This document shows, one piece after another, positions 1-7,155 of a stretch of 33,783 bases of DNA (its first letter is position 1; each line of letters begins with the position of its first letter). The stretch comes from Candidatus Babelota bacterium (GTDB lineage: Bacteria > Babelota > Babeliae > Babelales > JAHIUU01). The stretch is from positions 1 to 33,783 of the forward strand of contig JAHIUU010000009.1 in the NCBI GenBank assembly GCA_018817025.1, written 5' to 3'. Both the position numbers and the translations under genes were made by a program. Below the pieces are notes generated by a model. The model saw only the letters and a program-made list of their open reading frames with translations. It did not search any database and had not been told where the DNA came from.

Positions 1-38
1 CTATCAATAGTGCGTTTAGAAGCATAAAACGCAAGCAC
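1..38 (-). CDS. 5' end of an unknown repeated gene, running off the left edge
   Basis: On the minus strand a GTG at 38-36 is preceded by AAGGAG with a 6-base gap and opens a frame reading V/M-L-A-F-Y-A-S-K-R-T-I-D before the window ends. The identical start appears at the right edge. The product is not identifiable from 12 codons. A transposase or a duplicated chromosomal gene are both possible. An alternative ATG further in lacks a suitably spaced ribosome site. Confidence 0.4.
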   Translation of the reverse strand, partial: MLAFYASKRTID

Positions 39-118
39 TTTGGTCTCCTTCTGTCTGGTGTTTAACTTACATTAAAACCTTAACAGTTGGAGACCTCTTT
101 TTTTAAGAGTTTTGTCTC
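39..118 (-). promoter_or_regulatory. Candidate bistable 5'UTR in front of the left-edge gene
   Basis: Mirror copy of the element at 33664-33743. In the direction of the outward gene, GGTCTCC-AA-CTGT can pair with ACAG-AA-GGAGACC (left-end positions 42-54 and 83-95), which buries the Shine-Dalgarno. The same GTCTC can instead pair with an upstream GAGAC. The two folds exclude each other. This is read by eye only; no folding was run. Confidence 0.4.
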
Positions 119-186
119 ACATGTTTCTGGACCAGGACACTGGTCGGGTGGGCTATAATTGTATTATTTGAATGGTGGTGGGTAGA

Positions 187-282
187 TGCCAATTCGTGCG
201 GCATCCTGCGAGACGAAGCGCCTTTGGCGCGATGTCTTGCTCTTAGTAGCCCCTGCTGAAATAATACGAATATGGTTTCGAA
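187..282 (+). repeat. Repeat A1: structured intergenic repeat
   Basis: This copy matches 4589-4727 almost base for base over the first 60 positions and again at the end (GAATATGGTTTCGAAT). It folds into a hairpin at 208-240: GCGAGACG, AA, GCGCC, loop TTT, GGCGC, GA, TGTCTTGC, with two G-U pairs and an AA/GA internal loop. ATTCGT (192-197) and ACGAAT (266-271) can form an outer stem. Copy A2 has one base change there that keeps a G-U pair. Confidence 0.7.
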
Positions 283-367
283 TTGTTTGTTGTGTTCGGT
301 TTGTGCGTTCGAGTTTCGTCAGCCACGCCAGTTTTATGTAAACATTTTACTGGTGATAAAGTTAAAG

Positions 368-395
368 CCACCGCTTAATTGCGGTGGTCTTTTTC
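368..395 (+). terminator. Intrinsic terminator with no upstream gene
   Basis: A perfect stem CCACCGC (368-374) and GCGGTGG (381-387), with a 6-base loop, is followed by TCTTTTTC. No coding sequence precedes it on the plus strand within the window, so it would end either a non-coding RNA covering A1 or a transcript entering from the left edge. Confidence 0.75.
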
Positions 396-723
396 ATAAC
401 TTGGGATACAAGATATACTGCTAAAATCACCTACAAACAAAATAAGTAAAAATTTTCAAATCCACCCCCAAAGGATGTGGTTTATAATGCTTCAATCAAA
501 AAGAAAAACGAATGGAAAAAACAGATCAGGAAAAAATACATGAATTTGTAAATTCAATCTCTAGCCTCACCCCAATCTCAATTTCTCCGTTCCTGAATAT
601 GTCTATTAGGTACCCGATATATTCCCCTTCGCCAAGGCTTTTGTGGACACTCAGGGCAGGTGGGCTTGGGATGAACGCGAGGGACGAGGTGTTAGTAATT
701 TGTAGTTGTTCATGCAATGGAAA

Positions 724-800
724 AACTGGAGTCCCCTTCAGGGGCCGACCGCTTAACCTGAGAGCGTGGCCGAAGAGCCGAAGGCGATGAGCCCTGCGGC
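724..800 (-). repeat. Repeat B1: palindromic intergenic repeat
   Basis: The reverse complement of this stretch aligns with B2 (4459-4553), sharing the block from the CGCT(C/T)TCAGGTT region through GGGGACTCCAGTTT. Its outer arms, CAGGGGC at 739-745 and GCCCTG at 791-796, pair with one bulged G. They differ in sequence from the B2 arms but remain complementary. Confidence 0.65.
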
Positions 801-860
801 CCATGAGTTTGTTATAGGCGTTATTTTACAAAAATCGCAACAATCAGTATCTTTGTTGCT

Positions 861-3410
861 ATGGCAACGAAAAAACTAACTCCACTCATGAAACAGTATT
901 TCGAAATAAAAGAGCAGCATCCAGATACGGTGCTGCTTTTTCAGGTTGGGGACTTTTACGAACTATTTTTTGAGGATGCCAAACGAGTGTCGGCGTTTCT
1001 TGCGATTGCGTTGACCAAGAGGGGTAAGCATCAGGGGCAGGATATCCCTTTGTGCGGCGTTCCCATTCATGCATTAAATCACTATCTTTTAAAATTAGTG
1101 CGGGGCGGGTTTAAGGTTGCTATTTGCGAGCAGATGAGCAAGCCGCAGCCTGGGAAGGTTGTTGACCGTGCGGTGACGCAGGTATTTACGCCGGGCACTC
1201 TAACTGATGAGCAAATGCTCGATAATAAACGCTCTTCTTATCTTCTTTCTTTCTATCCTGGTCGAGAGTGGTGGGGGGTTTTGTTTACCGAGCTTCTGAC
1301 CGCGCAAATGTTTGCAACGTCGGTTCCTATCGACTCGTATAGAATGGTTGAGTCTGAGTTGGTTCGATTTTTTCCAGACGAGATTATTATTCCAGAAAAT
1401 AATGGCCCAAAGTTCGGGAATTACTTTCGAAAACTGGGGTATGTGGTAAGTGAGATTGGGGTGAGCGGTCCGCCGGATTTGTGGGTTGAGTCTCAGTTTA
1501 GTGGTCAGGTGTTGCAGCAGCTATCGCAAAACACACACGTTACGAGTTCGCTGCATCAGCTCTACTGGTATTTGAAAAAAAATCAGGAGCGAGCGCTGGG
1601 GCAGCTTCGCTCGATTCAGTTTTATCAGCCAGATGATTATTTAGTGCTTGATGCGGCAACGCAAAACAATCTTGAGATTGTTGGGAAGAAGAACTCGTTA
1701 TTCTCGGTGATGGATCGTGCGGTGACGTCGATGGGGTCGCGAATGATTAAAAAATGGTTGCTTAGACCATTGGTACAAAAACCTGTGATTCTGCAGCGAC
1801 AGGAGGTCGTTGCTGCGCTTGCAAAAAATATTGATGCCATGCAAAAATTTGAAGAGCTTTTTGGACAGATTGCTGATCTTGAACGAATCGTTGGCCGTAT
1901 TGCGCTTGCCCGTGCGCAACTCAATGACTATCTTGCGCTTAAAAACTCACTAACACTTATTCCTGAAGTTAAATGTGTGGTTCAGCAGTATCTACTGTTT
2001 TATTTAACTGATATTGTGCAAGCAAAGCTGGTCGACTGTTCGGCTCTTGTCGAACTTCTCGATTGTGCGTTAAACGATGATGTAAATGAATCATGGACGA
2101 TAAAGACGGGGTTTGATCAAGAGCTGGATCGCTTAAGGGAACTCGTCTCTGGTAGCCAAAAAGAGGTGCTTAAGCTTGAGCAACAGGAGATTGCACAGAC
2201 CGGCATTAACAGCCTAAAAATTCGCTATAATAATATTTCCGGTTATTACATTGAGGTGACCAAGCCCAACATAAAACTTGTTCCTGAAAACTATATTCAT
2301 CAGCAGACGCTGGTCAACCGTAGTCGTTATGTGACGCAAGCGTTAAAAGATTTGGAGCGAGATATCGTTAAGGCACAAAATGAGATCGATACGGTTGAGC
2401 AGGCGGCCTTTGAGCGAGTGAAACGAGAGGTTGAGATGGAGTTGCATGTGTTGCGAAAGATTGCCCAGGCAATCGCTTATCTCGATGGGCTTCTCGGGTT
2501 TGCTCGTGTTGCATACGACAACGGCTATACAGCGCCTGATTTTGTTGATGGTCGAGATGTTGTTATCAAACAGGGCCGTCATCCGATGGTTGAGGCCTGC
2601 GGTCAAGGGCAGTTTATACCAAACGACACGAGTTTGGTTGATAGCGAATCTATCTGGATTGTTACCGGACCAAATATGGGCGGTAAGTCGACCTATCTCC
2701 GTCAGGTTGCGCTATTGTGTGTTATGGCGCAGGCCGGGAGCCTGATTCCTGCTCAATCAGCGGCGCTACCAATCTTAGATCGAGTGTTCACACGAATCGG
2801 TTCCGGCGATAATTTGGCTGAAGGCAAAAGTACGTTTTTGGTTGAGATGGAAGAAACGGCTGTCATTTGTAACCAGGCAACAAGAAACAGTTTGGTGATT
2901 TTAGATGAGGTTGGGCGTGGGACCAGTACGTTTGATGGTATGGCGATTGCGCAGGCGATTATCGAGCATATCGCACAGAAGGTACAGGCTCGTTGTTTAT
3001 TTGCAACCCACTATCATGAACTAACTCATATGAAAGAAAAATTTGCTGGAATCGAAAACTATCACATGGCCTGCAGGCGTGGGGTGTCCGGCATGTTGTT
3101 TTTATATAAAATCAGTAAGGGGGTGGCTGAAGGGAGTTTTGGTCTTGAGGTTGCTAAGCTTGCCAATCTTCCTGACGGGGTGGTGGCTCGGGCCCGTGAG
3201 ATTTTGCAGGAGCTTGTAGCAGACCGTTCACCACGCCCCATCGAGGGAACCCAGCCTGATTCAAGCGAATATCTGGCTCAGATCGCCCGTCTTGAGCATG
3301 AGCTGGCCCACAAAAACAAACTTTTACGAGATCTTGAGTCAGTTTCACTCGATGATCTTTCCCCTAGGCTGGCGCTCGACCTGGTCTGGAAACTCAAAGA
3401 AAAGCACTAA
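861..3410 (+). CDS. mutS: DNA mismatch repair protein MutS
   Basis: MutS binds base mismatches and small loops and recruits MutL to start repair. The 849 residues match the usual full length. The mismatch-reading F-Y-E motif is at 32-34 inside GDFYELF. Core and lever segments follow, then the ATPase: Walker A GPNMGGKST at 603-611, Walker B with D682-E683 followed by GRGTSTFDG, and a THYHEL switch segment. No clear Shine-Dalgarno precedes the ATG at 861, but the N-terminus begins as MutS proteins usually do. mutL is not in the window. The gene stands alone on the plus strand behind a gene-free leader. Confidence 0.97.
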   Translation: MATKKLTPLMKQYFEIKEQHPDTVLLFQVGDFYELFFEDAKRVSAFLAIALTKRGKHQGQDIPLCGVPIHALNHYLLKLVRGGFKVAICEQMSKPQPGKVVDRAVTQVFTPGTLTDEQMLDNKRSSYLLSFYPGREWWGVLFTELLTAQMFATSVPIDSYRMVESELVRFFPDEIIIPENNGPKFGNYFRKLGYVVSEIGVSGPPDLWVESQFSGQVLQQLSQNTHVTSSLHQLYWYLKKNQERALGQLRSIQFYQPDDYLVLDAATQNNLEIVGKKNSLFSVMDRAVTSMGSRMIKKWLLRPLVQKPVILQRQEVVAALAKNIDAMQKFEELFGQIADLERIVGRIALARAQLNDYLALKNSLTLIPEVKCVVQQYLLFYLTDIVQAKLVDCSALVELLDCALNDDVNESWTIKTGFDQELDRLRELVSGSQKEVLKLEQQEIAQTGINSLKIRYNNISGYYIEVTKPNIKLVPENYIHQQTLVNRSRYVTQALKDLERDIVKAQNEIDTVEQAAFERVKREVEMELHVLRKIAQAIAYLDGLLGFARVAYDNGYTAPDFVDGRDVVIKQGRHPMVEACGQGQFIPNDTSLVDSESIWIVTGPNMGGKSTYLRQVALLCVMAQAGSLIPAQSAALPILDRVFTRIGSGDNLAEGKSTFLVEMEETAVICNQATRNSLVILDEVGRGTSTFDGMAIAQAIIEHIAQKVQARCLFATHYHELTHMKEKFAGIENYHMACRRGVSGMLFLYKISKGVAEGSFGLEVAKLANLPDGVVARAREILQELVADRSPRPIEGTQPDSSEYLAQIARLEHELAHKNKLLRDLESVSLDDLSPRLALDLVWKLKEKH

Positions 3411-3527
3411 AAAGCCTTTTTTCTAGGGCCTTTGCAACTCCAAGATCTTTTTGCTACTGTTTGTAATGTTCTGAAAAGTACTGGGGAAATGGATATATAG
3501 GTTATCAAAGCAGATGGAGGAATTCTT

Positions 3528-4355
3528 ATGAAGAAAATTATCTACAGTATTGTTCTTATTGGGATGCTGGGTGGCTCAGTTATGGCCATGCAGTTTCAGT
3601 CTGGTGATAAAATGACACTTCCTGATGGCCGTAGAGTTGAGTTTGTTTCGACAAATCGACCAACGAGTACGGCAGGGCTAGAGTTTATTGTTGGTACAGG
3701 TTGGGTCAAAGTTCTTGGCAATGGTCAACAAGACAACCAGGAGAAGACTTCTTTGACCTCTAAACTAACCAACGACATTTTGTCGAGGGGGCTTGCGATT
3801 CTTCCCATATTGCTGCTTAAAGACGAGGCCGTTAGTTCGCAGAAAAGTGGGTATGTTGAGGTAGAGCCTATTGTAAGAAATTTGCTTTCGAATGGTGTCT
3901 GGGAAAATCTTAAAACGATTCCAGGCTTTCTTCTCTCTTCTCTTCTTGACGATTCGTGGTCGGAAGACGAGAGTGGTTTGGCAAAGGCTGCTGTTAATTT
4001 ATTTGTTGGTAAGATTGGATCGAAACACAAGGAAGAAACCCTTAGTAGTATCGATGATTTTGTTGACGATCTAAATCTCAAAGGTTTATACATCGATCCA
4101 GTTTGTGTATCAAAGATTTTGAACGGAGCTGGAGATGCCTTCGACAAAGCGGCTGGTTTAAAGGCAACAGGAAGAAATAGTCAGCAACGACGAATGACAG
4201 CCCCGCGGCGTGCGCAGGTTACGCAAGAAGAAAGAGGGCTGATAGAAGCGATTTTAGGCAAAAAGCCAGATGAGGATACGTTGAAATTGTATAAAAATGA
4301 GGCGATAAAATCTGGAATTTCAGTTGTCGACTATGTTTCGGGAATTTGCGAGTAA
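3528..4355 (+). CDS. Secreted hypothetical protein
   Basis: 275 residues. The N-terminus has two lysines, a hydrophobic core and a small-residue cleavage region ending S-V-M-A, so export from the cytoplasm is likely. The start is well supported by GGAGG seven bases before the ATG. The rest is soluble and mixed in character. A short Arg-rich stretch near residue 220 precedes a helical C-terminus rich in Glu and Lys. I recognise no domain. It is followed by a strong terminator at 4385-4429, so it is probably a single-gene unit. A periplasmic or host-directed role is possible but unsupported. Confidence 0.75.
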   Translation: MKKIIYSIVLIGMLGGSVMAMQFQSGDKMTLPDGRRVEFVSTNRPTSTAGLEFIVGTGWVKVLGNGQQDNQEKTSLTSKLTNDILSRGLAILPILLLKDEAVSSQKSGYVEVEPIVRNLLSNGVWENLKTIPGFLLSSLLDDSWSEDESGLAKAAVNLFVGKIGSKHKEETLSSIDDFVDDLNLKGLYIDPVCVSKILNGAGDAFDKAAGLKATGRNSQQRRMTAPRRAQVTQEERGLIEAILGKKPDEDTLKLYKNEAIKSGISVVDYVSGICE

Positions 4356-4384
4356 AACAAGACTAATAAAACAAAGATCTGATC

Positions 4385-4429
4385 AAAAATATAGTAGTGT
4401 CCTCGGTTCGGGGGCACTACTATATTTTT
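4385..4429 (+). terminator. Strong intrinsic terminator, possibly bidirectional
   Basis: A perfect 15-bp stem pairs 4385-4399 with 4415-4429, starting in a run of A and ending in a run of T. Because the arms carry A and T tracts, the structure could stop transcription in both directions. It ends the secreted hypothetical gene. Confidence 0.85.
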
Positions 4430-4458
4430 ATGCGGTTTTTTATATTGGTTAGTTTACG

Positions 4459-4553
4459 CGTTAGGGCTCCTCGGCCCAGCCTTCGCCAGAGGCTTCGGCG
4501 GGCAGATCACGCTTTCAGGTTTAGCAGTCGCCCCCTAACGGGGACTCCAGTTT
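4459..4553 (+). repeat. Repeat B2: palindromic intergenic repeat
   Basis: Perfect outer arms CGTTAGGG (4459-4466) and CCCTAACG (4533-4540) enclose a GC-rich interior with its own hairpins and lead into GGGGACTCCAGTTT. B1, B3 and B4 share the block at the second arm in either orientation. Confidence 0.7.
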
Positions 4554-4588
4554 ACAATCGATTGAACGGCTACAACACGTTTTATTAA

Positions 4589-4727
4589 TGCCAATTCGTG
4601 CGGCATCTGCGAGACGAAGCTCCTTTGGCGCGATGTCTTGCTCTTAGGCTAGGGATAGCCAAGGCCGTAGACCCTGCGTCCTCGTTGGCGTAACCCTAGC
4701 TGAAATTATATGAATATGGTTTCGAAT
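4589..4727 (+). repeat. Repeat A2 with inserted hairpin
   Basis: Second copy of A1. Where A1 has a short TAGCCCC, this copy carries an extra stem-loop: GCTAGGG (4648-4654) with CCCTAGC (4694-4700) and an inner GCCAA (4658-4662) with TTGGC (4685-4689). The inserted arms resemble the outer arms of the B repeats, as if a B-type palindrome had entered an A repeat. Confidence 0.7.
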
Positions 4728-4820
4728 CCCTCGATACAATTTTCTCGTCCTAACGGACTTCGAAAACCACTCGGGACGAACGGGGGGTGTGTTGATCTCT
4801 CGGGTTTGGACGAATGGGGA

Positions 4821-5408
4821 CTACTGGCTGTGATGAACGGTGTGGGTTTTATACCAATCCAAAAATTTTCGTAGTGCTTGTAATCGATACGAGTATTTTT
4901 TTTCTTCGTCCGTACCACGCATAAGTGCCATTGTTTTATCCGCGCCGTTTGGTTTAAAAATTGCGTCGTAGGGTAGGCTAGGGTGGGAATCAAATGACTC
5001 TGGCCGAACGATGGTGCCTGGGCATATCCCTTCAAAGATATGCTGTTCTTCGTCGCTGTCTTTAAACACCATGTAGAGTCGCTTGGTTGCACGATTGTCA
5101 TCTTCGGTGAGCTTCAAGAGTCCTTCGAAGCCGATGCCGTGATAGATGAATTTGGTGAGTGTTCCTGGGAAATTGTTATAGTGGTCGAAGTAGATTCCTG
5201 AGTCGTCGATGAGCACCGGTTGATGCAGGTGGTTCCATGCCTGTTGGGCTTTGTCGAGGGCGATCGCTTTTTGGTCAATTGTTTGAATTTCTGGCAGGTC
5301 TTTGTCGAATTGTTTGAGCTCTATTGATGGTTCATTGGATTTGATATATCGCTTTAATTCGTCAAATTTTCCGGCGTTCGTTGTCGCATAGTAAATTGTT
5401 TTTTTCAC
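4821..5408 (-). CDS. rdgB: Non-canonical purine NTP pyrophosphatase (RdgB/HAM1 family)
   Basis: This family hydrolyses dITP, ITP and XTP to monophosphates, keeping deaminated purines out of DNA and RNA. The 195 residues are a normal length. Visible family motifs are the N-terminal T-x-N-x-x-K (TTNAGK, residues 9-14), the acidic LIDDSG segment, FPGT, the Y-D-x-I-F-x-P block and a C-terminal S-Y-R where most members have S-H-R. The start is GTG (5408-5406), chosen because AGGAG sits seven bases upstream. The gene diverges from ssb across about 100 bases. Its 3' end abuts the repeat block. Confidence 0.85.
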   Translation of the reverse strand: MKKTIYYATTNAGKFDELKRYIKSNEPSIELKQFDKDLPEIQTIDQKAIALDKAQQAWNHLHQPVLIDDSGIYFDHYNNFPGTLTKFIYHGIGFEGLLKLTEDDNRATKRLYMVFKDSDEEQHIFEGICPGTIVRPESFDSHPSLPYDAIFKPNGADKTMALMRGTDEEKKYSYRLQALRKFLDWYKTHTVHHSQ

Positions 5409-5508
5409 GAGCTATCTCCTGGTTTTCTTGATACACTACACTTTAAATTATTAAATCACGATCACTAAATTACTAGTTCATAAGTTCATAACTTTGAAAG
5501 GTTCAGCA

Positions 5509-6006
5509 ATGGCAAGCTACAACCGTGTTATTATCATGGGTAATTTAACACGAGATCCTGAGCATAAGCAACTGGCGTCTGGTCAAGCGGTGTGTCGCCT
5601 TGGTCTCGCATCCAACCGTCAGTTTAAAAACAGACAAACCGGTGCGATGGTCCAAGAGGTTTGCTTTGTCGACATTGACGTTTGGGGACCACAAGCAGAT
5701 AGTTGCAGCCAGTATTTGCAGAAAGGTCGAGCGGTTTTGGTCGAAGGTCGCTTGAAGCTCGATACATGGGTTGATAATGACGGGCAAAGACGAAGCAAGC
5801 ATTCGGTTGTTGCTGATCGTGTGACGTTTATGCCTACGGCAGCGGCGCAAGAGGGCTTTGAGTCGCAATCTGAACCGATGGTTGACCAACAACCATCAGC
5901 CCAGGTGTTTCAAGGGCAAAAAGAAACTGCTGAGAAGAAGGCTGCCCCAGCTGGTGAGGTTGATTTCAATGACCAGAAGCCATTTGAGGACGATTTGCCC
6001 TTCTAG
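5509..6006 (+). CDS. ssb: Single-stranded DNA-binding protein
   Basis: SSB coats single-stranded DNA during replication, recombination and repair. An OB fold fills about residues 1-108, starting MASYNRVIIMGNLTRDPE, followed by a low-complexity linker rich in Gln, Glu and Ala. It ends in the acidic tip D-D-L-P-F, which docks partner proteins. I place the start at the ATG at 5509 rather than the in-frame TTG at 5494, because GAAAGG lies seven bases before the ATG and the family begins there. The product is 165 residues. rplU follows about 90 bases later from its own probable promoter. Confidence 0.95.
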   Translation: MASYNRVIIMGNLTRDPEHKQLASGQAVCRLGLASNRQFKNRQTGAMVQEVCFVDIDVWGPQADSCSQYLQKGRAVLVEGRLKLDTWVDNDGQRRSKHSVVADRVTFMPTAAAQEGFESQSEPMVDQQPSAQVFQGQKETAEKKAAPAGEVDFNDQKPFEDDLPF

Positions 6007-6016
6007 ATCGGCAAAA

Positions 6017-6044
6017 TTGACAACAGGGCTAGTTTTGGTAAACT
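6017..6044 (+). promoter_or_regulatory. Probable sigma-70 promoter of rplU
   Basis: A perfect -35 TTGACA (6017-6022) is followed after 16 bases by TAAACT (6039-6044). Transcription would begin near 6051, leaving a leader of about 45 bases before rplU. Confidence 0.6.
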
Positions 6045-6095
6045 AGAAACGTTGTTTTTGTAATTTTTCCCCCAAATTTATAAGGTTGAAAAGCG

Positions 6096-6440
6096 ATGGA
6101 ACAGGAAAAGCCGATCATTCCAAATATTGATAAATACGCTATTTTTCAAACCGGCGGCAAGCAGTATCAAGCGATTCCAGGAAAGACCGTTGCAATTGAA
6201 AAGTTGGAAGCGAACGCAGGTGATACCGTAGAATTTTCAGAGGTATTGTTTCGCAAGAATGGTGAAGAGTCATTCGAGTTTGGTGCGCCGTACATCGAAG
6301 GCGCAAAACTAAAAGCCAGTGTTGTCAAACAGATCAAGGGACCAAAGATTATTGTCTTTCGAAGAAAAAGACGTAAAAAGTCTCGAGTCAAAAAGGGGCA
6401 CAGACAACCAATAACGGTTATCAGAATCGAGAGCATTTAA
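6096..6440 (+). CDS. rplU: 50S ribosomal protein bL21
   Basis: bL21 binds 23S rRNA in the large subunit. The family signature is clear: YAIFQTGGKQYQ from about residue 14, then the very basic loop with FRRKRRKKSR and the C-terminal G-H-R-Q-P-I-T-V-I-R-I. At 114 residues it carries roughly a dozen extra N-terminal residues compared with common bL21, but AAGG upstream of the ATG at 6096 supports this start. In most bacteria rpmA (bL27) follows directly. Here a strong terminator comes 25 bases after the stop, and the next gene is on the other strand. Confidence 0.95.
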   Translation: MEQEKPIIPNIDKYAIFQTGGKQYQAIPGKTVAIEKLEANAGDTVEFSEVLFRKNGEESFEFGAPYIEGAKLKASVVKQIKGPKIIVFRRKRRKKSRVKKGHRQPITVIRIESI

Positions 6441-6465
6441 GCAATAAAATTTTTAGAAATTTTTT

Positions 6466-6497
6466 AGACCGGGTTTTTTAACGCCCGGTCTTTTTTT
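6466..6497 (+). terminator. Intrinsic terminator of rplU
   Basis: Stem AGACCGGG (6466-6473) and CCCGGTCT (6484-6491) with a 10-base loop, followed by seven T. It points only in the plus direction. Confidence 0.9.
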
Positions 6498-6502
6498 GCT
6501 TT

Positions 6503-7144
6503 TTATATGTGTACCATTGCTGCGAGATGTTTATTCTCTCCGGCGAGCAACAGCTCGTCATTTTCCATAATAATATAATCGGGCTCGACAAGAACAATGT
6601 CTGGTCCCTTCTTAATGGCGATACAGGCGATATGACGTGTTTTTCGTAAGTTGAGTTCAGTAATTGTTTTCCCAATAAAATCTTTTGGTGCTTTCATATG
6701 GGTGACCGAGAAGCTGTCAGTAATGTGTATGAGATCGACGAAGGGCAGGCTTAGGTTAATCGCTAGCCTTTTGCCAACATATCGCTCAGGCAGGACAACT
6801 TTGTCGGCGCCGACCAGTCGTAAGATGTCGTCATGAATCGCATTTGTTGAGCGCGCAATGACGTATGGAATATGTAGGCGCTTTTTGAGGATTGCGGTGA
6901 TCAGAACTGACTGCTCAAAACTTTCTCCCATCGCGACGATGACGGTGTCCATCTCTTCGATACCAACGGACTTGAGCGCCTCCTCGTCTGTAACGTTCAG
7001 GCAGACCGCCTGGGTAACTTTATCTTTTATTGAGGCGACGATCGCTTCGTCTTTATCAATTGCGAGAACCTCCATGCCATGCTTTACTAAGCCTTCTGCT
7101 AGCTGGTAACCAAAACGACCTAGTCCTATGACGCCGAACTTCAT
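6503..7144 (-). CDS. ktrA: Potassium uptake regulatory subunit KtrA (RCK domain)
   Basis: KtrA forms a cytoplasmic ring that gates the KtrB membrane subunit in response to nucleotides. The Rossmann-type RCK_N domain starts at residue 1 with GLGRFG at 7-12 and the ribose-binding acidic D30 after beta strand 2. The C-terminal RCK_C part runs from about residue 135. I use the ATG at 7144 (213 residues) instead of a longer in-frame start, because AGGAG lies eight bases upstream and the family begins exactly here. It lies 11 bases after a ktrB stop, so the genes are surely co-transcribed. Confidence 0.9.
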   Translation of the reverse strand: MKFGVIGLGRFGYQLAEGLVKHGMEVLAIDKDEAIVASIKDKVTQAVCLNVTDEEALKSVGIEEMDTVIVAMGESFEQSVLITAILKKRLHIPYVIARSTNAIHDDILRLVGADKVVLPERYVGKRLAINLSLPFVDLIHITDSFSVTHMKAPKDFIGKTITELNLRKTRHIACIAIKKGPDIVLVEPDYIIMENDELLLAGENKHLAAMVHI

Positions 7145-7155
7145 GATTTTTTCTC

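Larger units (their letters stand above)
1..139. repeat. Left terminal inverted repeat (139 bp, perfect)
   Basis: Positions 1-139 are the exact reverse complement of 33643-33781; base p pairs with base 33782-p with no mismatch, and similarity stops at 140. The repeat holds a short palindrome near 128-136, two alternative hairpins and an outward-facing start codon at 38. Because the window is otherwise chromosomal housekeeping genes, the simplest reading is that both ends run into inverted copies of one longer repeated gene, where the assembly stopped. Confidence 0.95.
140..860. other. Gene-free leader region upstream of mutS
   Basis: No convincing protein-coding gene lies here. It contains repeat A1 (187-282), an orphan intrinsic terminator (368-395), a TATAAT at 483-488 and palindromic repeat B1 (724-800). 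An open frame at 512-790 has a start near the TATAAT, but it runs through B1 and shows no family resemblance. A TATAAT at 154-159 could start a transcript of roughly 230 bases ending at the terminator and containing A1; this is inference. Confidence 0.6.
4356..4820. other. Gene-free block with terminator and clustered repeats
   Basis: Between two converging genes there are 465 bases with no credible gene. In order it holds a terminator (4385-4429), repeat B2 (4459-4553), repeat A2 with its extra hairpin (4589-4727), and a further hairpin-forming segment (TCGTCC at about 4747 with GGACGA at about 4776). Short frames crossing the block simply translate the repeats. Confidence 0.7.

Noticed and set aside
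271-283. tRNA T-arm-like GGTTTCGAAT (also at 4719)
   Set aside because: No cloverleaf, acceptor stem or CCA can be built around either copy.
512-790. 92-codon frame starting just after a TATAAT
   Set aside because: Its second half translates repeat B1 and no family or good ribosome site is visible.
4397-4588. 63-codon frame across the terminator and repeat B2
   Set aside because: It starts inside a terminator hairpin and only reads through repeat sequence.
4706-5101. 131-codon minus-strand frame overlapping rdgB
   Set aside because: Shadow of rdgB in another frame, extended by translation of the repeat block.
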